Assembly (NCBI GenBank): GCA_017623475.1
Contig: JAGAPC010000029.1
Coordinates: forward strand, 1 to 40,949
Origin: Clostridia bacterium
Lineage (GTDB): Bacteria; Bacillota; Clostridia; Oscillospirales; UBA644
Reading direction: 5' to 3'
Length of the DNA: 40,949 nucleotides
Shown here piece after piece: positions 23,846 to 32,654 of the stretch. The number at the start of each line of letters is the position of its first letter. Positions within the stretch are counted from its first letter, which is position 1. A program made the position numbers and the translations under genes. The notes under the pieces were generated by a model. The model had not been told where the DNA came from. It searched no databases and worked only from the letters and a program-made list of their open reading frames with translations.

Positions 23846-23864
23846 CCAGTTAGCATAGGGTAAC
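23846..23864 (-). promoter_or_regulatory. Second DtxR-like box, before feoB
   Basis: Read on the minus strand it shares TTA-N3-TATGCTAAC with the feoA box but loses the left GG. GTTAGCATAGGGTAAC (23849-23864) is the core. It suggests separate iron control of feoB. A TGTTATAAT (extended -10, ending at 23918) lies downstream but is too close to the feoB ribosome binding site for a normal leader. Confidence 0.5.
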
Positions 23865-23932
23865 TACAGTTTTCAAAAACTGTTTTACATAAACAAACGA
23901 AGAAAAGACTGTTATAATTAGGAGGAAAATTC

Positions 23933-25981
23933 ATGAGAATCGCTTTGACCGGCAATCCGAACAGCGGGAAAACCACCATGTACAACGCTCTGACCGGCAG
24001 TAATGAAAAGGTCGGGAACTGGGCGGGGGTCACCGTAGAAAAGAAAGAACACGCCATCAAAAAATCCTATTGCGGAGATATTGTGGAAGAATTGATCGCC
24101 GTCGATCTTCCCGGTGCTTACTCCATGTCTCCTTTTACTTCGGAAGAGAGCATTACCAGTTCTTATGTGAAGAATGAAAATCCCGATGTCATCATCAACA
24201 TCGTCGATGCGACCAATTTGAGCCGCAGCCTGTTCTTCACCACCCAACTGTTGGAACTGGGCATCCCTGTGGTCGTTGCTTTAAATAAGGCAGACATCAA
24301 TAAGAAGAAAGAAACAGTTATCGACACGGAAGTGTTGTCTGCGGAACTGAATTGTCCCGTGGTCAATACCACTTCCACCACCGCGGATGGTCTGAAAGAC
24401 GTCATTTCCGCCGCCGTGGCTCAAGTGGGCAAGAGACAAAAAGCCCCCTATGTGCAGGGCGATATTGATTTGACCGATAAGGTAACGGTAGAAGAAGCCG
24501 ACCGGAAACGGTTCAAGTTCGTCAATGGCATCGTTAAGTTGGTCGAAACCCGGAAGGTCTTGACCCGCAGAAAGAACGCCCAAGACCGGGTGGATGCGAT
24601 TCTGACCAACAAATGGGTTGGACTTCCCATCTTCGCCCTGATTATGTTCTTGGTCTTCTACATTTCTCAAGCAACCCTTGGAACTTGGATTGCGGAAGGA
24701 TATGAGTTTGAAAACGGTGTTGCCATCCCCGGCTTGGTCACCCTGTTGGAAATGTTCCAGGAATGGGTGGGCGGCTTGGTAACCAATACCCCTGATATCG
24801 TTCAAGCGTTGTTAGTCGATGGAATCATCGGCGGGGTTGCCGCCGTGGTCGGATTCTTGCCCTTGGTTATGGTGATGTACTTCCTCATCGCCCTGTTGGA
24901 AGATTGCGGATATATGGCTCGTGCTTCCGTGGTTCTTGACCCCATCTTCAAAAAAGTGGGTCTTTCCGGCAAATCGGTTATCCCCTTTGTTATCGGAACC
25001 GGTTGTGCCATTCCCGGCGTTATGGCTTGCCGTACCATTCGAAATGAACGGGAACGCAGAGCCACCGCCATGCTCGCTCCCTTTATGCCTTGCGGTGCAA
25101 AATTGCCGGTCATCGCTCTGTTTGCCGGAGCCTTTTTCGATGATTCTCCGTGGGTCGGACCTTTGATGTATTTTGCCGGCATCGTTATCATCTTTATCGG
25201 TGCGTTGCTGATCAATAAAATCACCGGCAACAGTAAGAAAAAATCCTTCTTCATCATGGAATTGCCCGAATACAAAGCTCCCTCTCTGTGGAGAGCCTGC
25301 AAATCCATGTGCTCCCGCGGTTGGGCTTATATCGTAAAAGCCGGAACCATTATCCTTCTGTGTAATACCGCCGTTCAGGTTATGCAGACCTTTGACTGGT
25401 CCTTCCAAATTGCGGAATCTGCGGATACCTCAATTCTCGCTTCCATCGCTGGACCCATCGCCTATCTGTTGGTTCCCATCGCCGGCGTTCTTTCCTGGCA
25501 GTTGGCTGCCGCCGCCGTCACCGGCTTTATCGCCAAAGAAAACGTCGTCGGTACCCTTGCGGTCTGCTTTGTTGGATTGGAAAACCTCATCGACACCGAA
25601 GAATTGGCATTGATGGAAGGTGCCGGTGCTGACGTTGCCGGAATTATGGCAATCAGTAAAGTCGCCGCCCTGGCTTACATGATGTTTAATCTGTTCACGC
25701 CTCCCTGTTTTGCCGCCATTGGTGCTATGAACTCCGAAATGAAGAGTGCAAAATGGCTTTGGGGTGCGGTCGGATTCCAACTGGGAATCGGCTACACCGT
25801 GGGTTATCTGGTCTATACCGTCGGTACGTTGATTACTGCTCCTGCCACCTTGGCTGTTGTTCCCGCAATCTGCGGCGGTGTTGCCGTTGCGGTCTTCGTT
25901 TTGATCCTTGCGGTTCTGTGTGTCCACGGAGAAAAGCAAGCCGCTGCAGGGAAATCTGCGAAAGCCGTAAAGGCTGCGTAA
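23933..25981 (+). CDS. feoB: Ferrous iron transporter B
   Basis: Inner-membrane Fe(II) uptake protein of 682 residues. The N-terminal G domain has GNPNSGKTT (7-15), DLPG (58-61) and NKAD (118-121). The helical spacer spans about 170-215. The membrane part has the two Gate motifs (LEDCGYMARASVVLD and FIGTGCAIPGVM-type, here FVIGTGCAIPGVMACRTI), the characteristic RERRATAMLAPFMPCGAKLPV block, and a C-terminal KENVVGTLAV repeat. The length is slightly below the 700-770 common for FeoB. AGGAGG precedes ATG 23933. The FeoB-associated small gene follows 9 bases later. Confidence 0.97.
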   Translation: MRIALTGNPNSGKTTMYNALTGSNEKVGNWAGVTVEKKEHAIKKSYCGDIVEELIAVDLPGAYSMSPFTSEESITSSYVKNENPDVIINIVDATNLSRSLFFTTQLLELGIPVVVALNKADINKKKETVIDTEVLSAELNCPVVNTTSTTADGLKDVISAAVAQVGKRQKAPYVQGDIDLTDKVTVEEADRKRFKFVNGIVKLVETRKVLTRRKNAQDRVDAILTNKWVGLPIFALIMFLVFYISQATLGTWIAEGYEFENGVAIPGLVTLLEMFQEWVGGLVTNTPDIVQALLVDGIIGGVAAVVGFLPLVMVMYFLIALLEDCGYMARASVVLDPIFKKVGLSGKSVIPFVIGTGCAIPGVMACRTIRNERERRATAMLAPFMPCGAKLPVIALFAGAFFDDSPWVGPLMYFAGIVIIFIGALLINKITGNSKKKSFFIMELPEYKAPSLWRACKSMCSRGWAYIVKAGTIILLCNTAVQVMQTFDWSFQIAESADTSILASIAGPIAYLLVPIAGVLSWQLAAAAVTGFIAKENVVGTLAVCFVGLENLIDTEELALMEGAGADVAGIMAISKVAALAYMMFNLFTPPCFAAIGAMNSEMKSAKWLWGAVGFQLGIGYTVGYLVYTVGTLITAPATLAVVPAICGGVAVAVFVLILAVLCVHGEKQAAAGKSAKAVKAA

Positions 25982-25990
25982 GGAGATCTT

Positions 25991-26152
25991 ATGGGCGCAG
26001 AAACCTATATCGTTATCGGCGTGATCCTTGCCGCGGTCGGTCTTGCGGTCTGGTATATCGTGAAAGAAAAGAAAAAAGGAGCCAAATGTATCGGCTGTCC
26101 TTACTCCAAACAATGCTCCGGCAACTGCGGAGAACAGAAAGAAAATCAATAA
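25991..26152 (+). CDS. FeoB-associated Cys-rich membrane protein
   Basis: A 53-residue protein read directly from the sequence. It has one N-terminal membrane helix (about residues 6-24, YIVIGVILAAVGLAVWYIV), a basic KEKKKG, then a cysteine cluster CIGCPYSKQCSGNC (C-x2-C-x6-C-x3-C) and a polar tail. This is the layout of the FeoB-associated Cys-rich family found next to feoB in Firmicutes; the cysteines probably handle iron on the cytoplasmic face. ATG 25991 lies 5 bases after AGGAG, right after feoB, and a terminator follows the stop. Confidence 0.9.
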   Translation: MGAETYIVIGVILAAVGLAVWYIVKEKKKGAKCIGCPYSKQCSGNCGEQKENQ

Positions 26153-26159
26153 AAAGTAT

Positions 26160-26192
26160 CGGGAGACGCAAATGCGTCTCCCGGATGTTTTT
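26160..26192 (+). terminator. Terminator of the feo operon
   Basis: A 10-bp perfect GC-rich stem (26160-26169 with 26174-26183) with a 4-nt AAAT loop, then GATGTTTTTT. Confidence 0.9.
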
Positions 26193-26207
26193 TGATTTGA
26201 TTTTTTC

Positions 26208-26286
26208 CGACGCAAGGATTGCGTCGAATTTCGCTTTTCTTTCTTTTGGTACTTTTCTTTCTTTTCTCGAAAAGAAAGAAAAGTAC
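26208..26286 (+). repeat. Two-hairpin intergenic repeat, copy 3
   Basis: Hairpin 1 is 8 bp (26208-26215 with 26219-26226, loop GGA). A pyrimidine-rich spacer with TTCTTTTGGT, the same ten bases as in copy 1, follows. Hairpin 2 is a perfect 17-bp stem (26249-26265 with 26270-26286) with a CTCG loop. It lies between the feo terminator and the 3' end of the PFL-family gene. Confidence 0.8.
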
Positions 26287-26300
26287 ACCCCTTGCTTCTC

Positions 26301-27656
26301 TTAATTTTTCAAGCTCTGCATGGGAGCAGGGATTCTGCCGCCTCTTGCGATGAATTTTGCGGGGGAGACGTTGCGGACGGGCATGACGGGTGCCGTGCCC
26401 AACAGTCCGCCGAATTCCACGTGGTCGCCTACGGTTTTGCCGTAAGCGGGGATGATGCGGACGGCGGTGGTTTTGGTGTTGACCACGCCGATGGAAATCT
26501 CGTCGGCGATGATGGCGGAAAGGATCTCTGCCGAGGTGTCTCCGGGGACGGCGATCATGTCAAGTCCTACGGAGCAAACGGCGGTCATCGCCTCCAGCTT
26601 ATCCAAGGTCAGAACGCCGTTTTCGGCGGCGCGGATCATTCCGGCGTCTTCCGAGACGGGAATGAACGCCCCGGACAGTCCGCCCACGTGGGAGGACGCC
26701 ATCACTCCGCCCTTCTTCACCGCGTCGTTCAACAACGCCAGGGCGGCGGTGGTGCCGTGGGCACCGCATTGTTCCAAGCCCATTTCTTCCAGAATGTGAG
26801 CCACCGAATCCCCGATGGCGGGGGTGGGCGCCAGGGACAGATCTACGATGCCGAAGGGCACGTTCAGACGGCGGGAAGCCTCGGAGGCGACCAGCTGACC
26901 CATACGGGTGATTTTAAAGGCAGTTTTCTTGATGGTTTCCGCCACGTCGGAGAAATCTCCGTCGCATTTTTCCAGGGCGGTTTTGACTACCCCCGGACCG
27001 GAAACGCCCACGTTGATGACGCATTCCCCTTCGCCCACGCCGTGGAACGCCCCTGCCATAAACGGGTTATCCTCGGGGACGTTTGCAAAGACCACTAACT
27101 TTGCGCAACCGATGGAGCCTTGATCCTTGGTCAGATACGCCAGATCCTTGATGGTCGTGCCCATCATCCGAACGGCGTCCATGTTGATTCCTGCCTTGGT
27201 CGAAGCCACGTTGATGGAGGAGCAGACGTTGCTGGTTTCGGTCAACGCTTGGGGCAGAGAGCGAATCAATTTCAGATCGCTTTCGGTAAATCCTTTGTGG
27301 ACCAACGCGGAATATCCGCCGATGAAGTTGACGCCGCATTTGTCTGCCGCCTCCTGCATCGCCTTGGCAAAGCAGGTGTAATCGTCGGTTTTGGAAGCGG
27401 CGGCGATCATCGCCATGGGGGTGATGGAGATCCGCTTGTTGATGATGGGAATTCCGAATTCCTTTTCGATCTCCTCGCCGGTCTTGACCAGATTTTGCGC
27501 CTTGGAGCAGATCTTATCCACGATCTTCCGACAGGCGACCCTGGGATCCGGATCGCAGCAGTCGAAGAGGGAGATTCCCATCGTTACGGTACGAACGTCC
27601 AAGTGTTCGTTTTCGATCATATGTAACGTTTCAAGAATTTCGTTGTTGTTTATCAT
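26301..27656 (-). CDS. PFL-family protein (UPF0210/DUF711)
   Basis: A 451-residue cytoplasmic protein of the UPF0210 family, structurally related to pyruvate formate-lyase but of unknown reaction. Typical blocks are [21 protein letters not shown] at the N-terminus, GFSALVHKG-type [34 protein letters not shown] and the long C-terminal [23 protein letters not shown]. The PFL glycine-radical signature is not present. It is encoded directly after the ACT-domain protein, a pairing conserved in Firmicutes (for example SP_0238 and SP_0239 of Streptococcus pneumoniae), which suggests that the ACT protein regulates it. GAGGA precedes ATG 27656. Confidence 0.9.
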   Translation of the reverse strand: MINNNEILETLHMIENEHLDVRTVTMGISLFDCCDPDPRVACRKIVDKICSKAQNLVKTGEEIEKEFGIPIINKRISITPMAMIAAASKTDDYTCFAKAMQEAADKCGVNFIGGYSALVHKGFTESDLKLIRSLPQALTETSNVCSSINVASTKAGINMDAVRMMGTTIKDLAYLTKDQGSIGCAKLVVFANVPEDNPFMAGAFHGVGEGECVINVGVSGPGVVKTALEKCDGDFSDVAETIKKTAFKITRMGQLVASEASRRLNVPFGIVDLSLAPTPAIGDSVAHILEEMGLEQCGAHGTTAALALLNDAVKKGGVMASSHVGGLSGAFIPVSEDAGMIRAAENGVLTLDKLEAMTAVCSVGLDMIAVPGDTSAEILSAIIADEISIGVVNTKTTAVRIIPAYGKTVGDHVEFGGLLGTAPVMPVRNVSPAKFIARGGRIPAPMQSLKN

Positions 27657-27673
27657 CGATTGATTCCTCGTTT

Positions 27674-27943
27674 TCAGATTCGGTGCATGGCGTTGAAGAT
27701 TTCTTCGTGCATGGTGTGGATGGCAAGTCCGTTGTTTTTGCCCAGGTCGGTCATCCGATCGACCAAGTCGGTAAATTTAACGGTAATGTTGTCAATGTTT
27801 ACCAGCATGACCATAACGAATAAATCGTCCAAAACCTTTTGGGTAATGTCTTCGATGTTGGCGTTGACCTCGGTGCAGGCGGCGGAGACCTGGGCGATGA
27901 TTCCCACGGAGTCCTTGCCGGTGACGGTAATGATTGCTCTCAT
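27674..27943 (-). CDS. ACT-domain protein (UPF0237)
   Basis: An 89-residue protein consisting of one ACT domain, the ligand-binding regulatory fold. The pattern [21 protein letters not shown], then [11 protein letters not shown] and [11 protein letters not shown] is the UPF0237 version. The ligand is probably an amino acid or related metabolite (inference from the fold). It is followed 17 bases later by the PFL-family gene and preceded by the solute-binding lipoprotein gene with two bases between them. AAAGGA precedes ATG 27943. Confidence 0.93.
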   Translation of the reverse strand: MRAIITVTGKDSVGIIAQVSAACTEVNANIEDITQKVLDDLFVMVMLVNIDNITVKFTDLVDRMTDLGKNNGLAIHTMHEEIFNAMHRI

Positions 27944-27945
27944 AA

Positions 27946-29289
27946 TCAGTTTCCTTTCTGGATTTCGTTATTTGCATTAAACAGAGATTGCAGATTGCTT
28001 AAATATTCTTTGGCGGAAAGCTGTCCCTTTGCGATTTGCAGAAAATATTCTTCCACGATCGACCGGTTCTCTTCCATGGGAAGCGACGTGTCGGTGTCTG
28101 CCGAGGCAAGGAGATCAAAATAAATTTCCGCGTCCTTTTCGTGATAAAAGTAATCCTCCGTCAACTCTTGATTCGGGTCGGTTCCTTCCGGCGCTTCAAA
28201 GAGCAGGGGGAGAATCTTTTTGCAAAGCGCGGTGTTTGCCTTGGCGGTAATGCCGCAAAAAATATCGTCGGAAGAATAGGTCGCGCCCGTCGTGTTCCGC
28301 TGGATGGACGGAAATCCGATGATCCGCAGATTCTGCCCCAAGCAAGAGGTCACCGATGCGTCGTCGGTCTCGAACAACAGGGAGGAATTCCCCACCAAAA
28401 AGGCGGTGTGTCCGTTGGTAAACGCCAACTTTGCGGTGGGATCGGCGGTGGGATTTTCGTAAGATCCCAGCCGATAGGTTACCCCGGAATTCAAAAGCGA
28501 TTGCAGTTTTGTAAATCCGGTCAAGCCCTGCTCCGAATCCATCGTGCAGCTTCCGTCGTCGGAAAAATAGGTCAGCCCGGCGGCGTGAAGGGTTGCCCAG
28601 ATCAGGTCGGTCTCGGTCTCGTTGGGATGGGCGAGGGCAAAAACCTCTCCGTCGGTGACCTGACTGCAAAGCTTTTCAAAATTGACCCAATTCCACGCCT
28701 TTGCCTCGTACAATTCCAAGGGCGTTTCGCAGAGGCGGTCGGTCAGAAGCTTTTCGTTGTAGAATAAAAGATACGATACCGTCGGCGGAGGATTGTTCCA
28801 TCCGTCTGCCCGCAAGGCGTAGGCAGTCCCGTCGGATTTTTTCAAGCTTCCCGTGGCAGAGGCGTCCAGCCCCGCGGCGTCGAGGGACAGAAAATACCCT
28901 TCGTCGTAATATCGGGACAGGAACATCGCGTCGGTCTGGATGACGTCGGCGTATTTTTTTCCCGTTCGGCAGGCGCGCAGGAAGCGATCGGAAAGCGTTT
29001 CCTCCGATACCAACTCCACGTCAACGGTGCATCCGGTGGATTGCTCCACCCGTTCGATCTGCGCCAAAATTCGGTCGGCCTTGGGGGAAGCCCCGCCCTC
29101 GGGACGAAAGGCTTCTGCCCCCGAAACGGTGGTCTTGACGGTCAGCGTATTCGGATCGGAAGCGTCGGAAGAACCGGCGTGACCGCCGTCGTTGTCTTTG
29201 CCGCCGCTTAAGTCGATTTTTTCGCACCCAAGCAGGGAGACCGTCAGAAGAACCGAAAGAATAAGGGCAAAAATGCGAGAATATTTCAT
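27946..29289 (-). CDS. Extracellular solute-binding lipoprotein (family 1-like)
   Basis: A 447-residue lipoprotein. The signal peptide MKYSRIFALILSVLLTVSLLGC ends in lipobox LLGC, followed by a Gly/Asp/Ser-rich linker. The body has the pattern of sugar-type binding proteins: a VDVELVSEETLSDRFLRA segment, SYLLFYNEKLL, WNWVNFEKLC and FTNGHTAFLVGNSSLLF. It should capture a solute outside the membrane, but no ABC permease or ATPase gene is nearby, so it is an orphan or works with a transporter elsewhere. I start at ATG 29289 (GGAGG at 8 bases) instead of ATG 29295, which touches the binding site. It lies in the argS operon. Confidence 0.82.
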   Translation of the reverse strand: MKYSRIFALILSVLLTVSLLGCEKIDLSGGKDNDGGHAGSSDASDPNTLTVKTTVSGAEAFRPEGGASPKADRILAQIERVEQSTGCTVDVELVSEETLSDRFLRACRTGKKYADVIQTDAMFLSRYYDEGYFLSLDAAGLDASATGSLKKSDGTAYALRADGWNNPPPTVSYLLFYNEKLLTDRLCETPLELYEAKAWNWVNFEKLCSQVTDGEVFALAHPNETETDLIWATLHAAGLTYFSDDGSCTMDSEQGLTGFTKLQSLLNSGVTYRLGSYENPTADPTAKLAFTNGHTAFLVGNSSLLFETDDASVTSCLGQNLRIIGFPSIQRNTTGATYSSDDIFCGITAKANTALCKKILPLLFEAPEGTDPNQELTEDYFYHEKDAEIYFDLLASADTDTSLPMEENRSIVEEYFLQIAKGQLSAKEYLSNLQSLFNANNEIQKGN

Positions 29290-29304
29290 CGCCATCCTCC
29301 CGAA

Positions 29305-31029
29305 TTACATCGCCGGTACGGTTTGAATTCCAAGAACCGTCAAGGTCTGCTCCAGCAGATTTCCTACGGCGGCGGACAGGGCGATCCAGGTGTTTTTCTT
29401 CACCGGATCGGATTCGCTCATGATCTTGTGCGTTCCGTAAAATACGTTAAAGGCGTTTGCCAGATCGTACGCCCCTTCGCACAGAAAGCTGGGCAGCTTG
29501 TCGGCGTAAGCCTGGCTATAGGCGGTGGTCAAAAGCTGCATTTTCATCAGAACGTCCCGTTCTTCCTTGGACGTGATCTGCAATTCTGCCGTCAGGTCGG
29601 GATTTCCGGCCTTTGCCAAAAGGGATTTGATCCGAACCAGGGAATACAACAGGTACGATCCGGTCTTTCCGTCGAATTGGACGAATTTATCAATATCGAA
29701 AATGTAATTCTTCGTGCGGTTGCAGACCAGATCTCCGTATTTCAACGCGGCACAGCCCACCTTGCGGGGAGCGTCGCCGTCCTGCGCCAAAGCGCCCTCC
29801 GACAACTGCTTGCCTGCCGCGTCGGAGATCAGGGCGATCAGATCCTTCAATTTCATCGTGCCCCCTTCTCTGGTCTTGAAGGGCTTTCCGTCGGTGCCGT
29901 TGACCGTGCCGAAGGGAACGTGAATCAACACGGTATCTTCCTTGACCATTCCGGTTTTCCGCGCGCAACGGAAGACCTGCTCAAAGTGAAGCCCCTGCCG
30001 GGCATCGACCACGTACCAGATCTCGTCGGGATCCATGGTTTCCATCCGTTCCTGAATGGTGGCAAGGTCGGTGGAGGCGTAGATCTGCGCTCCGTTGGAT
30101 TTCCGCAGAATGATGGGGGGCATGGGTTTTTCGTCGGTTTCTTCTGCCACGTCCATGACCAGCGCCCCTTCGCTTTCGTAAGCAAAGCCCCGTTGGATGA
30201 AGGAATCAATCATGGGATCAACGTATCGGTCGCAGGTGCTTTCACCGTTCCAAAGGTCGAACTCCACGTTCAAGGCGGCGTAGTCTTTCTTGATGTCTGC
30301 GATGGAAATGGCGCAAATATCCTGCCACAGGGTGTAATATCCTTCCTCGTGCTTTTGCAGACGGAAGGTGATGTCCTGGGCTTTTGCCCGAAAGACCTCG
30401 TCCTCCTTGGAACGGGCAGACGCCAAGGGATATACCTCGTTCAGATCTCCCAGGGTGATTTCCGGCTTTTCTCCGCTTCCTCCGAAATAATAGGAAAGGT
30501 CGAAGCGTTCCTCCAACCCGGCGATAACCAGCCCCATTTGGGTCCCCCAATCGCCCAGGTGGACGTCGCCCACCACCTCGTGTCCCAAAAAGACCGAAAG
30601 GCGCTTCAACGCTTCGCCGATGACGGCACTGCGCAGATGTCCTACGTGCAGGGGTTTTGCGATGTTTGGTCCGCCGTAGTCAATGACGATTTTTTTCGGA
30701 TTTTCGGTTTTTTCCACGCCGCATCGGGGATCCTGCAAAAGACTCTTCAAAAGGGCGGAAAATTCCCCGTCGGTGACGGTAAAATTCAAAAATCCAGGGG
30801 CGGCAACCTCCGCCTTGGCGTAATCGTATGTTTCGGTAAACTTGTCTGCCAACGCCTGGGCAATTTTAATGGGCGCATTCCGCAGCTCCTTTGCCAGCGC
30901 AAAGGACGCGTTGCATTGATAATGGCACAGATCGGGGCGGTCGGAATAGGTCACGGTAATTTTCTCCGTGGGATATCCCAGCGCCTCTGCCGCGGCACGC
31001 AGATCGTCGTTCAGCTTGTTAATCAGCAT
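29305..31029 (-). CDS. argS: Arginyl-tRNA synthetase
   Basis: Charges tRNA-Arg. It is a class I synthetase of 574 residues, normal length. The N-terminal additional domain is present (residues 1-110, ending in the VAAPGFLNF block). The HIGH-type motif is HVGH at 128-131 within KPLHVGHLRSAVIGE; the KMSKS-like loop region reads FKTREGGTMKLKDL. The C-terminal DALR anticodon-binding domain runs to the end. It is first in a minus-strand operon with a lipoprotein, ACT and PFL-family genes. No T-box leader is visible upstream, so it is probably not tRNA-controlled. Confidence 0.97.
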   Translation of the reverse strand: MLINKLNDDLRAAAEALGYPTEKITVTYSDRPDLCHYQCNASFALAKELRNAPIKIAQALADKFTETYDYAKAEVAAPGFLNFTVTDGEFSALLKSLLQDPRCGVEKTENPKKIVIDYGGPNIAKPLHVGHLRSAVIGEALKRLSVFLGHEVVGDVHLGDWGTQMGLVIAGLEERFDLSYYFGGSGEKPEITLGDLNEVYPLASARSKEDEVFRAKAQDITFRLQKHEEGYYTLWQDICAISIADIKKDYAALNVEFDLWNGESTCDRYVDPMIDSFIQRGFAYESEGALVMDVAEETDEKPMPPIILRKSNGAQIYASTDLATIQERMETMDPDEIWYVVDARQGLHFEQVFRCARKTGMVKEDTVLIHVPFGTVNGTDGKPFKTREGGTMKLKDLIALISDAAGKQLSEGALAQDGDAPRKVGCAALKYGDLVCNRTKNYIFDIDKFVQFDGKTGSYLLYSLVRIKSLLAKAGNPDLTAELQITSKEERDVLMKMQLLTTAYSQAYADKLPSFLCEGAYDLANAFNVFYGTHKIMSESDPVKKNTWIALSAAVGNLLEQTLTVLGIQTVPAM

Positions 31030-31070
31030 ATTTCGATGCTCCTGTAAATTGATATAATTTCTATTCTACC

Positions 31071-31099
31071 ATTATATCATAATTTTTCTCAAAAATCAA
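31071..31099 (-). promoter_or_regulatory. argS operon promoter
   Basis: On the minus strand, TTGATT (31099-31094), a 17-bp spacer and TGATATAAT with the hexamer at 31076-31071 (extended -10). Confidence 0.75.
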
Positions 31100-31203
31100 G
31101 GGCAATCCAACGAAATTTACATTGTTTTTCATCCGTTCTCACGGCAGAGCAGCCAAAACCGCCCGGATGATAAAAAAAGTGATAAAATAAGTATCATAAA
31201 AAT

Positions 31204-31232
31204 AAAGGTGCCGAGACCGGCACCTTTTTCAT
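31204..31232. terminator. Terminator of the dpaAB operon
   Basis: A perfect 10-bp stem (31204-31213 with 31218-31227), AGAC loop, T-rich on both sides, eight bases downstream of the dpaB stop on the minus strand. The rest of 31100-31203 shows nothing recognisable. Confidence 0.8.
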
Positions 31233-31234
31233 AT

Positions 31235-31816
31235 TTATACTAAAATGGGCTGCAGTTGTTTGCCTTGCAGGGCGGCGTGGGCGGCGGCGGGGATGGATTC
31301 CATGTTTGCCACCAGCGACGCCTCTTTTTGGATGGGGTCGTCTTGCCCGAAGGGGACGAAGAAATAGTTTTTGGTGTTCAAGAGGGTTCCGATGTTTTTT
31401 GCGTTTCCGGTTAGTCCGTCGTTGGTGGAGACTGCAACCAGCACCGGGCGGGCGTTGCGAAGATGGGCTTTTGCCGCCAGGGTGACGGGGGTATCGGAGA
31501 TTCCGTTTGCCAATTTTGCCAGGGTGTTTCCGGTGCAGGGGGCGATGATTAAAAGATCCAACAGTTTTTTCGGTCCGATGGGCTCTGCGCCGGAAATGGT
31601 ATGGATAATGGGTCGTTTGCAGATATCTTCAATGGCGGTGCGGAATTCCTCCGCTGTTCCGAATCGGGTATCGGTATTGTAAGAATTAAAGGACATGATC
31701 GGCATCAGCTGATACTGTGTTGCAAGCTGTTGGATCACCGGCAGAATTCTGCGAAAGGTACAGAACGATCCGCACAGGGCAACGCCGACGGTTTTACGTT
31801 CCAAGGGAAGTGCCAC
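31235..31816 (-). CDS. dpaB: Dipicolinate synthase subunit B
   Basis: The flavoprotein-like subunit that, with DpaA, makes dipicolinic acid in the mother cell for loading into the spore core. It is 193 residues. The N-terminal VGVALCGSFCTF nucleotide-binding turn and the flavoprotein-fold block LLIIAPCTGNTLAKLANGISDTPV match the SpoVFB family. The start is uncertain. GTG 31816 is nearly touching AAAGGA, and a 15-base palindrome (31806-31820) folds the site and codon together; TTG 31804 is the alternative. It lies 10 bases after dpaA, suggesting translational coupling. Confidence 0.92.
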   Translation of the reverse strand: MALPLERKTVGVALCGSFCTFRRILPVIQQLATQYQLMPIMSFNSYNTDTRFGTAEEFRTAIEDICKRPIIHTISGAEPIGPKKLLDLLIIAPCTGNTLAKLANGISDTPVTLAAKAHLRNARPVLVAVSTNDGLTGNAKNIGTLLNTKNYFFVPFGQDDPIQKEASLVANMESIPAAAHAALQGKQLQPILV

Positions 31817-31826
31817 TTCCTTTCTG

Positions 31827-32627
31827 TTAAAGGTTTTGTAGAATGTCTATCACGGTTTTTGCCAAATCCTCCCCCGCCGTGACCGGGGCGACCTTTCCCG
31901 GAAGTGCCGGCCCGTCAAGGACGGTGCGCTGCAATTCTGCGGCGGCGGTGCGGTCGATGCCTCCGGGGGCGGACGCCAATTCAAACAATACGGCGTCCGG
32001 CTCGGAATTCTGCAGGATTTCCCTCGTCAACAGCACGTGGGGAACGGTGTTGAACACGGCTTGAAAGCCCCGAAGCTCCAACGCCTTCACGTCCATCGCT
32101 CCAAAGCCGTGCATCGTTGCATCGACCCGATCCTTCTGCTTGCGGGCGGCGACGGTAACCGAAGCTCCCAGCGAAGAAAGAACCGACGATAACCGCTTCC
32201 CGATGGCGCCGTACCCCAAAACGAGGCAGTTCATTCCGAAAATCGCCCGATCGGTGTTATGAATCAACAGAGAAACCGCCCCCTCTACCGTCGTGACGGC
32301 GTTGCGCAGCTTCAGATCCTCCCGCAGGGAAAGATCCACGTAATTGGAGAAGGGGTGGTTCGGAATCGGACCGCCGATGATCGGCAGATCCGTCGAAATC
32401 CCCAATTCCTCAATCAATTCCGACAGGGTAGGGGGCTGTTCGATCTGCGGAGCGTTCAGCCGTCCGTTTTTCAGACAGGGAAAGGGCAAAACTACAGCGG
32501 AAATCGACGTTGCGTCCACCGCAACCCGATCCGTAAGGGCATAAGAACAAACGGAAAATCCTTGGCTTTTCATATATGCAAGGGCAGAAAGGGTGCGTTT
32601 GTCCCCGCCCGCAAACAAAATCGTCAT
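31827..32627 (-). CDS. dpaA: Dipicolinate synthase subunit A
   Basis: The dehydrogenase-like subunit of dipicolinate synthase (SpoVFA), acting on the product of the lysine pathway. It is 266 residues. The N-terminal domain begins MTILFAGGDKRTLSALAYMK; a Rossmann domain has the glycine motif VLGYGAIGKRL and dinucleotide-binding ASVTVAARK. I start at ATG 32627 behind GGGAGG; twenty upstream codons remain open but overlap the promoter candidate. Its presence shows that the organism sporulates or did so recently. Confidence 0.95.
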   Translation of the reverse strand: MTILFAGGDKRTLSALAYMKSQGFSVCSYALTDRVAVDATSISAVVLPFPCLKNGRLNAPQIEQPPTLSELIEELGISTDLPIIGGPIPNHPFSNYVDLSLREDLKLRNAVTTVEGAVSLLIHNTDRAIFGMNCLVLGYGAIGKRLSSVLSSLGASVTVAARKQKDRVDATMHGFGAMDVKALELRGFQAVFNTVPHVLLTREILQNSEPDAVLFELASAPGGIDRTAAAELQRTVLDGPALPGKVAPVTAGEDLAKTVIDILQNL

Positions 32628-32654
32628 GCAATTCCTCCCGAAAAAGGTCTGTTC

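Noticed and set aside
29323..31047. Plus-strand frame of 574 codons opposite argS
   Set aside because: It is antisense to argS, whose motifs and neighbours are secure.
31030..31234. T-box leader upstream of argS
   Set aside because: No specifier/antiterminator signature; the leader between promoter and ATG is only about 35 nt.
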